Source of the DNA: an uncultured Clostridia bacterium
GTDB lineage: Bacteria > Bacillota_A > Clostridia > Christensenellales > Aristaeellaceae
Direction: 5' to 3'
Length of the DNA: 5,925 nucleotides
Assembly: GCA_946408865.1 (NCBI GenBank)
Contig: CAMJTZ010000122.1
Span: 1-5,925 of the forward strand
Positions within the stretch are counted from its first letter, which is position 1; each line of letters begins with the position of its first letter. A program made the translations under genes and the position numbers. The notes below the pieces were generated by a model. It saw only the letters and a list, made by a program, of their open reading frames with translations, was not told the DNA's origin and ran no database searches. Shown piece by piece: positions 1 through 5,506 of this stretch.

Positions 1-673
1 CTGCCACGATGGGCATCCATTTCTGAACGTACTGGATGGCTGTGCCGCTCTTGTCGCAGAACAGCTGCAGGTATTCCTTCGCGCCCTCGATGTCCCCATG
101 GAGCCAGAACAGCAGGTAGGTTCTGGCCACGTCGGCGCTGGCGTTTCCCTGGGTGACGTGGCTCCAGTCAATGACGTAGGGATCGCCGTTTTTGCTGATA
201 ATGATGTTGGAGGGCCAGAAATCCCCGTGGCATACCTTGTTGTGGGTGGGCATACCCTCGAGCCGCGCGTGCAGGTCATAGCGGGTCGTGGCGTCGAGGT
301 CTGCCTGGCTGATCTTGCGCTTCATCTTATCCTTCAGCTGGTTCAGCAGGGGGCAGGTTCTGCTCTGCACGTCCATCTGGATGTCGACGAACCGGTTCAG
401 ATATTCGCTCTTGTGCTCCGGGTCCTCCTTCATGATCTGGGAAAGTGTCTTCCCCTCGATGAATTCAGAAATGATGGCCCATTTCCCTTCGATCATGGTG
501 ACGCCCAGGATCCGGGGAATATGCAGCCCGGTTTCCTCAATGCGGGCCTGGTTCAGCGCCTCGTTGAGGATGTCCGCCTTGGAGTAGTTCTCGTTGAAAA
601 CCTTGACGCACTGGTCGCCGTCCCGGTAAATGGTCTTGGCGTTGCGCACGGCAATGACGCGGTCCAGATTCAT
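1..673 (-). CDS. APH/choline-kinase-fold phosphotransferase, C-terminus cut by window edge
   Basis: The reading frame runs from ATG at 673 leftward with no stop to the window edge, giving 224 residues. The sequence shows the kinase catalytic loop HGDFWPSN (H149-D151-N156), followed by the metal-binding Asp in VIDW (D169). A Lys in CVKVF (K24) is a candidate for the ATP-contacting lysine, and E38 sits in the following helix. These are the hallmarks of the aminoglycoside phosphotransferase/choline kinase superfamily. From memory it resembles a clostridial and Fibrobacter paralogous group of about 250 residues (TIGR02172-like), so perhaps 25-30 residues are missing; this is inference. The substrate cannot be read from the sequence, and antibiotic resistance should not be assumed. 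It should be cytoplasmic, as no signal peptide or membrane segment is seen. The start is set by AAGGAGGA at 681-688, 7 nt before the ATG. It begins 16 nt after the adhE stop, with no terminator between, so it is probably co-transcribed with adhE. Confidence 0.85.
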   Translation of the reverse strand, partial: MNLDRVIAVRNAKTIYRDGDQCVKVFNENYSKADILNEALNQARIEETGLHIPRILGVTMIEGKWAIISEFIEGKTLSQIMKEDPEHKSEYLNRFVDIQMDVQSRTCPLLNQLKDKMKRKISQADLDATTRYDLHARLEGMPTHNKVCHGDFWPSNIIISKNGDPYVIDWSHVTQGNASADVARTYLLFWLHGDIEGAKEYLQLFCDKSGTAIQYVQKWMPIVA

Positions 674-689
674 TTTCTTCTCCTCCTTC

Positions 690-3392
690 TCACTTTTTCC
701 GGCGGCCCCGGTAGGCTTTCTTCGCGGCGTCCTCCTCCAGGGAGGCGATGTCCGCGGCCGTGGGCCTGGGCGCTTCGGTGAAATGCTTTCCGCCGTAGTA
801 GGCGTTCAGGTACATCTGCCGGATCTCGCTCATCAGCGGATACCGGGGATTGGCGCCGGTGCACTGGTCGTCAAAGGCCTGCTCCGTCATCTCGTCCAGC
901 CGGTCCAGGAAATTCTTTTCGTCCGGCACGTAGTCCCGGATCGTCGGTTTGATGCCGACGTAAGCTTTCAGGTCGTTGATCATTTTGATCAGCCCTTCCA
1001 GCTTCTCCCGGTCGTCTTCGCCCCGCACGCCCAGCGCTTCCGCCGCCTCGGCGTAGCGGCGCAGCGTGTGCGGATGATCGTACTGCGGGAAGGTGCCCAT
1101 CTTCGCCGGCGCCTCTGCTGCGTTGAACCGCAGCACCTCTTCGATCATCAGGGCGTTGGCGACGCCGTGGGCAATGTGGTGGAACGCGCCCAGCTTGTGG
1201 GCCATGGAATGGCATACGCCCAGGAATGCGTTTGCAAAGGCCATGCCCGCCATCGTCGCGGCGTTGGCCATTTTCTCGCGGGCTTCCACGTCGGTCAGTC
1301 CGTTGTCGTAGGCCCGGGGCAGGTATTCAAAGATCGTCTGCAGCGCTTTGATCGCCAGCCCGTCCGTGTAGTCCGTCGCCATCATGGAGGCGTAGGCTTC
1401 CAGGGCGTGGGTCACAGCGTCGATGCCGCTGGCCGCGGTCAGGCCCTTCGGTGCGGTCATGTGGAAGTCCGTGTCGATGATCGCCATGTTGGGCAGCAGC
1501 GCGTAGTCCGCCAGGGGATATTTGACTCCGCTCTGCTCGTCGGTGATAACCGCGAAGGGCGTCACCTCGCTGCCGGTGCCGGCGGAGGTAGGAATGGCGA
1601 CGAAGTACGCCTTCTCGCCCATCTTCGGGAAGGTATAGATGCGCTTGCGGATGTCCATGAAGCGCATGGCCATGTCCTGGAAGTCGACGTCGGGATGCTC
1701 GTACAGCACCCACATGATCTTCGCCGCGTCCATGGCGCTGCCGCCGCCCAGAGCAATGATCACGTCCGGCTGGAACAGGCGCATCTGCTCCGCGCCTGCC
1801 TTCGCGCAGGCCAGCGTGGGATCGGGCGCCACGTCAAAGAAGGTGGCGTGCTGGATCCCGAGCGCGTCCAGCTTGTCGGTGATCGGCTTCGTGTTCCCGT
1901 TCTGATAGAGGAAGCTGTCGGTCACGACGAAGGCTTTCTTCTTGCCCATGACCTGTTTCAGTTCGTCCAGCGCCACCGGCAGGCAGCCCTTCTTGATGTA
2001 AACCTTTTCCGGCGTGCGGAACCACAGCATGTTCTCTCTCCTCTCGGCTACGGTTTTAATGTTCAGCAGGTGTTTGACGCCCACGTTTTCGGATACGGAG
2101 TTGCCGCCCCAGCTGCCGCAGCCCAGGGTCAGGGACGGAGCCATTTTGAAGTTGTAAAGGTCGCCGATGCCGCCATGGGAGGAAGGCGTGTTCACCACAA
2201 TGCGGCAGGTCTTCATCCGCCCGGCGAATGCGTCGAGCACCTCGGGTTTCTTCTGCGTGTCGGCGTAGAGGGAAGCCGTGTGGCCGTATCCGCCGTCAGC
2301 GATCAGGCGCTCCGCCTTGCGGAAGGCGTCTTCAAGGTCCTTCGCCTTGTACATCGCCAGCACGGGGCTCAGCTTCTCATGGGCAAATTCCTCGCTCAGC
2401 TCAACGGAGTCCACCTCGCCGATCAGCACCTTCGTGCCTTCCGGAACGGTAACTCCCGCCAGCGCGGCAATTTTGCAGGCGCTCTGGCCGACGATCTTCG
2501 CGTTCAGTGCGCCGTTGATCAGGATCGTGTGGCGCACCTTGTCCAGCTCGCCCTCCCGCAGGAACCAGCATCCCCGGGCCGCGAACTCTTCCTTCACGGC
2601 GGCGTAGATATTTTCAGGAACGATCACGCTCTGCTCCGAGGCGCAGATCATGCCGTTGTCAAAGGTCTTGGAATGGATAATGGAGTTGACCGCCAGCACC
2701 AGGTCCGCGCTGTCGTCAATCACGGCTGGCACGTTGCCGGCGCCAACGCCCAGGGCAGGCTTGCCGCTGGAATACGCCGCCTTGACCATGCCGGGTCCGC
2801 CGGTGGCCAGGATAATGTCCGCTTCCTGCATCAGCGTGTTCGTCATCTCCAGCGAGGGTACGTCGATCCACCGGATAATGCCTTCCGGCGCGCCGGCCTT
2901 CACCGCCGCGTCGAGAACGACGCGCGCCGCCTCGATGGTGGATTTCTTCGCCCGGGGATGGGGACTGAAGATAATGCCGTTGCGGGTCTTCAGGCAGATC
3001 AGCGCCTTGAAGATCGCCGTGGAGGTGGGATTCGTGGTCGGAATCACCGCGGCGACGACCCCGATGGGCTCCGCGATTTTCTTTATGCCGGCGGCCTTGT
3101 CTTCCTCGATCACGCCGCAGGTCCGGGTGTCCCGGTACGCGTTGTAGATATATTCGCTGGCGTAGTGATTTTTGATCACCTTATCCTCCACGACGCCCAT
3201 GCCGGTTTCTTCAACCGCCATCCGGGCCAGCGGAATCCTTGCCCGGTCGGCAGCCATGGCGGCAGCCAGGAAGATCTTGTCCACCTGCTCCTGGGTGAAT
3301 CCGGCGTAAATCCGCTGGGCCTCGCGCACCTGCCCGATGGCCGCTTTCAGCGTTTCCACACTGTTCACCGTGTCAACTGTTCTGGTTTCCAT
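690..3392 (-). CDS. adhE: Bifunctional acetaldehyde-CoA/alcohol dehydrogenase AdhE
   Basis: This 900-residue enzyme reduces acetyl-CoA to acetaldehyde and then to ethanol with two NADH, recycling NAD+ in anaerobic fermentation. Residues ~1-450 form the aldehyde dehydrogenase domain, with GVGAGNVP (215-222), catalytic Cys250 in MICASEQ, and HEKLSPVL (338-345). A linker leads to the iron-dependent alcohol dehydrogenase domain (~460-900), with the GGGS nucleotide loop (549-552) and iron ligands D658, H662, H728 and H742. All four ligands sit at a constant +5 offset from E. coli D653/H657/H723/H737. The conserved tail DDQCTGANPRYPL is present. Family members assemble into cytoplasmic helical spirosomes; this is family knowledge. 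I start at ATG 3392 because GAGGAGG lies 6 nt upstream and METRTVDTVN aligns as a normal N-terminus. A 31-residue in-frame extension is possible but starts at TTG inside the promoter. One oddity is Ala741 before the last iron ligand (HIAHG), where Pro is usual. All catalytic residues are intact, so it should be active. Confidence 0.97.
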   Translation of the reverse strand: METRTVDTVNSVETLKAAIGQVREAQRIYAGFTQEQVDKIFLAAAMAADRARIPLARMAVEETGMGVVEDKVIKNHYASEYIYNAYRDTRTCGVIEEDKAAGIKKIAEPIGVVAAVIPTTNPTSTAIFKALICLKTRNGIIFSPHPRAKKSTIEAARVVLDAAVKAGAPEGIIRWIDVPSLEMTNTLMQEADIILATGGPGMVKAAYSSGKPALGVGAGNVPAVIDDSADLVLAVNSIIHSKTFDNGMICASEQSVIVPENIYAAVKEEFAARGCWFLREGELDKVRHTILINGALNAKIVGQSACKIAALAGVTVPEGTKVLIGEVDSVELSEEFAHEKLSPVLAMYKAKDLEDAFRKAERLIADGGYGHTASLYADTQKKPEVLDAFAGRMKTCRIVVNTPSSHGGIGDLYNFKMAPSLTLGCGSWGGNSVSENVGVKHLLNIKTVAERRENMLWFRTPEKVYIKKGCLPVALDELKQVMGKKKAFVVTDSFLYQNGNTKPITDKLDALGIQHATFFDVAPDPTLACAKAGAEQMRLFQPDVIIALGGGSAMDAAKIMWVLYEHPDVDFQDMAMRFMDIRKRIYTFPKMGEKAYFVAIPTSAGTGSEVTPFAVITDEQSGVKYPLADYALLPNMAIIDTDFHMTAPKGLTAASGIDAVTHALEAYASMMATDYTDGLAIKALQTIFEYLPRAYDNGLTDVEAREKMANAATMAGMAFANAFLGVCHSMAHKLGAFHHIAHGVANALMIEEVLRFNAAEAPAKMGTFPQYDHPHTLRRYAEAAEALGVRGEDDREKLEGLIKMINDLKAYVGIKPTIRDYVPDEKNFLDRLDEMTEQAFDDQCTGANPRYPLMSEIRQMYLNAYYGGKHFTEAPRPTAADIASLEEDAAKKAYRGRRKK

Positions 3393-3398
3393 ACTGTT

Positions 3399-3405
3399 CC
3401 TCCTC
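3399..3405 (-). promoter_or_regulatory. Ribosome binding site of adhE
   Basis: Read on the minus strand, GAGGAGG lies 6 nt before ATG 3392. No comparable site precedes the longer in-frame options upstream. This decides the start of adhE. Confidence 0.85.
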
Positions 3406-3453
3406 TTCCTGTTCAGGCGGTCCCCCGGCGTTTGCTGCGGGGAATCCGGCGCA

Positions 3454-3482
3454 AAGGCGGTATTCGCCTGATGCACCGCCTT
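3454..3482 (-). promoter_or_regulatory. Inverted repeat at the predicted adhE transcription start
   Basis: A perfect 8-bp inverted repeat, AAGGCGGT and ACCGCCTT, has its arms at 3454-3461 and 3475-3482 and a 13-nt centre. The promoter-proximal arm begins 2 nt after the -10 box, so the dyad covers the expected transcription start (~3478). It could be a repressor operator. As RNA it could only partly form a 5' stem, because the first arm nucleotides probably precede the start. There is no U-tract after it, so it is not a terminator. Confidence 0.5.
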
Positions 3483-3484
3483 CA

Positions 3485-3513
3485 ATTATATAGAAGGATA
3501 ATCCGCCTGCGAA
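3485..3513 (-). promoter_or_regulatory. Predicted sigma-70-type promoter of adhE
   Basis: On the minus strand, TTCGCA (3508-3513, 4/6 to TTGACA) is followed after exactly 17 nt by a perfect TATAAT (3485-3490). The predicted start near 3478 gives a leader of about 85 nt. The promoter lies between the lysR stop and adhE, and it gives adhE and the downstream kinase their own transcription. No terminator is visible after lysR, so some read-through from lysR is also possible. Confidence 0.7.
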
Positions 3514-3520
3514 TTACCAA

Positions 3521-3535
3521 AACCGTATACCGGTT
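3521..3535. promoter_or_regulatory. Candidate regulator-binding dyad AACCG-N5-CGGTT upstream of adhE
   Basis: The site reads AACCG TATAC CGGTT, two perfect 5-bp arms around 5 nt. It lies 7 nt upstream of the adhE -35 box, with its centre near -50 from the predicted start. Size and placement suit a LysR-family activation site, although it does not match a strict T-N11-A box. Its ACCGGTT half recurs in the lysR leader at 4516-4522. The assignment to the LysR protein is inference. Confidence 0.45.
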
Positions 3536-3552
3536 ATATCATTATCGATAAC
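3533..3552. promoter_or_regulatory. Second candidate operator, GTTAT-N10-ATAAC with inner TTATCGATAA
   Basis: Arms GTTAT (3533-3537) and ATAAC (3548-3552) enclose most of a perfect 10-bp palindrome, TTATCGATAA (3542-3551). The centre is about 64-69 bp upstream of the predicted adhE start, near the -65 position typical of LysR recognition sites. It overlaps the preceding dyad by 3 bp. An AT-rich palindrome can arise by chance, and no Rex-type site was recognised here. Confidence 0.35.
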
Positions 3553-3565
3553 TGCGTTTCCCGCT

Positions 3566-4495
3566 TTATCCGCGATTCGGGATGCAGGTGCGCCGGGACC
3601 GGGTCAGCTCCGTGATGAAGCGTTTGTCCAGTTCCGTCAGCGTGTAGTCCTTCCGGCGGATCAGCACGTCCCGGTAAACCCGCCGCTCATCTGCGCATTC
3701 ACGCTGTGTCAGTCCCATCTTCTTCAGCAGCCGCTCCGGCAGCGGGGAAACCCACATGTACGTCTCCGGATTGGTGCTCAGCAGATCCATCTGGCTCCCC
3801 CGCTCAAAGACGAAAATACTCCGCGGCGCTTCCGGCAGTTCCTCGCTCTTTGCCACGGAGAGCGGCAGTGAAGGCACGGTGGGATCCGCATGGGCAATCC
3901 GGATATATCCTCCCAGATCGGAGAAGCGGATGGATGCCAGGGCGGCCAGCGGGCTGTCCTCCCGCATTGCGAGCACGTACCGGAATTCGGTCACCAGCTC
4001 CCCGCTGAGTCCCTTCTCTTCCAGCATCTGCCGGTAATACGGTTCGAATATGGAGGCGTACCGGATCATTCCCAGGTTGTACCCGACCTCCAGGATGTTC
4101 CGCACCGCCTGTAGCGCGTTGGTTTCGTGATAGAAAATCTCGGCTTCCTCCGGCCCCAGCGTGCGGGAAAAGGCGGAAAAAGCGTCGGAAATGTAGCTGG
4201 CCCGCGGAACGGAGATGGAAAACCGCTGTTTCCCCGGCTTTCGCTCCTTGTACAGGCCTTCCATCTCGTCCACCTGTTCGAGAATTTTCCGCGCCTGCTG
4301 CACAAACAGTTCCCCGTCCGGCGTCAGCATCATGCCCTTGGAGGACCGCAGAAAGAATTGCAGACCGAGTTCTGTTTCCAGCTCGCGTACGACCCGGCTC
4401 AGGTTGGGCTGGGCTACGTGCAGCTCTTCCGCCGCCTGGTTGATCGATCCGTGTTCAGCGATGCTGACCACGTACTTGAGGTGAAGTATATTCAT
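3566..4495 (-). CDS. LysR-type transcriptional regulator
   Basis: This is a 309-residue protein, a normal length for the family. Residues ~1-60 form the winged helix-turn-helix: MNILHLKYVVSIAEHGS, then NQAAEELHVAQPNLSRVVRELE with the recognition helix near 28-40, and a wing around LRSSKGMMLTPDG (49-61). A linker helix follows at ~62-85. From ~90 comes the two-lobed effector domain, beginning RFSISVPRASY. The ligand cannot be read from the sequence. I start at ATG 4495 because GGGAGGG lies just upstream and because the upstream in-frame extension runs antisense through the ABC remnant and has no family resemblance. The C-terminus ends CIPNRG. It lies 173 nt upstream of adhE on the same strand, and the dyads before adhE are compatible with control by this protein. 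It has its own promoter with palindromes over the -10 box, suggesting autoregulation. Family assignment is secure; the target is inferred. Confidence 0.93.
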   Translation of the reverse strand: MNILHLKYVVSIAEHGSINQAAEELHVAQPNLSRVVRELETELGLQFFLRSSKGMMLTPDGELFVQQARKILEQVDEMEGLYKERKPGKQRFSISVPRASYISDAFSAFSRTLGPEEAEIFYHETNALQAVRNILEVGYNLGMIRYASIFEPYYRQMLEEKGLSGELVTEFRYVLAMREDSPLAALASIRFSDLGGYIRIAHADPTVPSLPLSVAKSEELPEAPRSIFVFERGSQMDLLSTNPETYMWVSPLPERLLKKMGLTQRECADERRVYRDVLIRRKDYTLTELDKRFITELTRSRRTCIPNRG

Positions 4496-4498
4496 TTT

Positions 4499-4505
4499 CC
4501 CTCCC
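4499..4505 (-). promoter_or_regulatory. Ribosome binding site of lysR-type gene
   Basis: GGGAGGG on the minus strand ends 3 nt before ATG 4495; its GGAGG core (4500-4504) lies 4 nt away. The spacing is slightly short but usable. It supports this ATG over the longer open frame. Confidence 0.65.
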
Positions 4506-4514
4506 GGAACGGGT

Positions 4515-4522
4515 AACCGGTT
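4515..4522. promoter_or_regulatory. AACCGGTT palindrome in lysR leader, candidate autoregulatory half-site
   Basis: A perfect 8-bp palindrome sits just downstream of the predicted lysR start (~4524), where bound protein would block transcription. It shares ACCGGTT with the dyad upstream of adhE. The core also occurs inside coding sequence, near 391 and 5766, so the match alone is weak evidence. Confidence 0.35.
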
Positions 4523-4526
4523 TTTC

Positions 4527-4544
4527 CTGTATTTTACAGTAAAA
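4527..4544. promoter_or_regulatory. Overlapping palindromes over the lysR -10 box
   Basis: CTGTA-TTT-TACAG (4527-4539) and TTTTAC-A-GTAAAA (4532-4544) are two perfect dyads that overlap each other and cover the TAAAAT -10 element. A protein bound here would compete with RNA polymerase. The sites are AT-rich and short, so chance is possible. Confidence 0.35.
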
Positions 4545-4560
4545 ACCTCCCAAAAAGCAA
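4531..4560 (-). promoter_or_regulatory. Predicted promoter of the lysR-type gene
   Basis: On the minus strand TTGCTT (4555-4560) is followed after 18 nt by TAAAAT (4531-4536). The predicted start near 4524 gives a leader of about 29 nt. It fills most of the gap between lysR and the divergent ABC remnant. Confidence 0.5.
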
Positions 4561-4612
4561 GAGGAGCGAAGGAAAAAGGATGCTTTCTGTCCCTTCCGCC
4601 TGATTCTGTATT

Positions 4613-5110
4613 ATCCAGAGCGCGGCCGCGGCGGCGGAAAGAGTCTTCGAGTTCCTCGGCGAGGAGGAGATGGAGGACGAGAGCGCCAAGGCGCTCCGTG
4701 AAGGTCCGGTCCGGGGCGAGGTGGAGTTCCGTCACATGCGTTTCGCCTACCCGGACAAGCCTGACAGCATCATCATCCGTGACTTCTCCGCCCATGTGAA
4801 ACCCGGGCAGAAGCAGCTGATGACCATCGCCCGGGCCATGATCCAGAACAGTCCCATGCTGATCCTGGATGAGGCCACCTCCTCGGTGGACACCTGCACG
4901 GAGCTGATGACCCAGAAAGCCATGGACGCCCTGATGAAGGAGCGTACCAGCTTCGTTATCACCCATCGTCTCTCCACCATCCGCAACGCCGATATGATCC
5001 TGGTGCTTCGCGACGGGGACATCGCCGAGCAGGGCGATCACGATTCCCTGATGGCCCTGCAGGGCGTCTACGCTGAAATATACAACAGCCAGTTCGGCCC
5101 TGCGGCGTAA
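4613..5110 (+). pseudogene. Remnant of an ABC exporter (membrane + ATPase type), internally deleted
   Basis: The frame carries homology from about 4613 ([19 protein letters not shown], then ATG 4670) to TAA at 5108-5110. The upstream in-frame stop TGA is at 4601. It matches the linker and nucleotide-binding domain of multidrug/lipid-type exporters whose membrane domain precedes the ATPase. The whole membrane domain is absent. Numbering from the ATG, the beginning of the ATPase is normal ([15 protein letters not shown]-loop Y27), but KPGQK (44-48) runs straight into QLMTIARAM. Walker A, the Q-loop and the LSxGQ signature, roughly 110 residues in relatives, are gone, in frame. Walker B LILDEA (64-69), D-loop SSVD (71-74) and H-loop H99 remain, and the end YNSQF is intact. 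Without Walker A it cannot bind ATP normally. GAGGAGGAG before ATG 4670 could act as an RBS for a 146-residue product, but it is also simply Glu codons. Cys76 and Thr98 stand where Arg and Ala are usual, which suggests relaxed selection. Confidence 0.88.
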
Positions 5111-5121
5111 TCCCTCAGCTG

Positions 5122-5162
5122 CGCAAAAAACCTGCAGATGCTGATGCTGCAGGTTTTTTGCG
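5122..5162 (+). terminator. Rho-independent terminator after the ABC remnant
   Basis: A perfect 16-bp inverted repeat (5122-5137 and 5147-5162) surrounds a 9-nt loop. Functionally it is a CCTGCAG/CTGCAGG stem followed by six T, with six A in front, so it could also work on the opposite strand. It begins 11 nt after the remnant's stop codon and is the native terminator of the former exporter gene. Confidence 0.9.
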
Positions 5163-5364
5163 GGATTCCGTCCGTGATACTAACTTCTGAGCCTTTCAAC
5201 ATTCAGTTTCCCGATGGACTTCGCGTTCAGAAATATCCATCTGCATTCTCCCCTGTCTGAAACCCGAAGGAACAGGGAGCGCCGCAGGCTGTCCCCTCGC
5301 TTCAATCAATCATATCACATCATCTGTCGTTGAAAAGCCGGGAACACTCCCCTCATTCCCCGAC
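5163..5364. other. Intergenic stretch, no gene recognised
   Basis: I see no supported coding region on either strand. A 16-codon minus-strand frame at ~5190-5243 has no convincing RBS. The only structure is a set of competing short arms: CCCTGT (5251-5256) with ACAGGG (5272-5277), or GGAACAG (5269-5275) with CTGTCCC (5289-5295, one mismatch). The right end leads into a promoter. Confidence 0.5.
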
Positions 5365-5392
5365 TAGACATCGCCGCGGATTTCTGTATAAT
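5365..5392 (+). promoter_or_regulatory. Predicted sigma-70-type promoter of the 5507 gene
   Basis: TAGACA (5365-5370, 5/6 to TTGACA) is followed after 16 nt by a perfect TATAAT (5387-5392). The predicted start near 5399 gives a leader of about 108 nt before ATG 5507. It is well isolated from upstream transcription by the terminator at 5122-5162. Confidence 0.7.
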
Positions 5393-5396
5393 GTGT

Positions 5397-5460
5397 CTGT
5401 TTGATACTCCGGCATTGAACTGCCGCTGTGAAAACGCTGCTGCGCAATCTCAGCAAACAG
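5397..5460 (+). other. Foldable 5' leader of the 5507 gene
   Basis: CTGTTTG (5397-5403) and CAAACAG (5454-5460) are perfect 7-bp complements. They enclose a CGGCA/TGCCG hairpin (5410-5414, 5421-5425, 6-nt loop) and a possible GCTG/CAGC stem (5436-5439, 5451-5454). The closing stem begins almost at the predicted transcription start. I recognise no riboswitch or T-box consensus in it. It may be a modest regulatory or stabilising structure, or chance. Confidence 0.3.
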
Positions 5461-5506
5461 GCGCCCTGACCGTTATGCGGGGACGCCGGAAAGAGGAAAA
5501 ACTGTC

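Noticed and set aside
1..673. Antibiotic-resistance gene.
   Set aside because: The fold is shared by many metabolic kinases, there is no mobile-element context, and the sequence does not match a resistance enzyme I recognise.
98..781. 227-codon plus-strand frame opposite the kinase.
   Set aside because: The opposite strand encodes clear kinase motifs (HGD...N, VIDW). This frame is its antisense shadow and crosses the adhE-kinase junction.
3454..3482. Intrinsic terminator after lysR.
   Set aside because: The 8-bp stem has a 13-nt loop and no U-tract, and it lies downstream of the adhE promoter; a regulatory dyad fits better.
3393..3485. 31-residue N-terminal extension of AdhE from TTG at 3485.
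   Set aside because: The codon is within the -10 box of the adhE promoter, and a strong RBS precedes ATG 3392.
630..3551. Very long open frame (973 codons) on the plus strand across all of adhE.
   Set aside because: It lies antisense to a certain adhE. Its translation is rich in His, Arg, Val and Gly with no domain pattern, as expected from GC-rich codons read on the other strand, and it has no supported start or RBS.
3514..3565. Rex (NADH-sensing) operator upstream of adhE.
   Set aside because: I looked for a TTGTTAA/TTGTGAA-type inverted repeat. The palindromes present (TTATCGATAA, AACCG-N5-CGGTT) do not match it.
4496..5041. N-terminal extension of the LysR protein by about 182 residues through the ABC remnant.
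   Set aside because: The extension is antisense to recognisable ABC sequence, and the family's standard N-terminus begins at ATG 4495 with an RBS.
5397..5460. tRNA or tRNA-like gene suggested by a closed stem with inner hairpins.
   Set aside because: It lacks the conserved D-, anticodon- and T-arm sequences (no TTC-containing T loop) and is too short for a tRNA.
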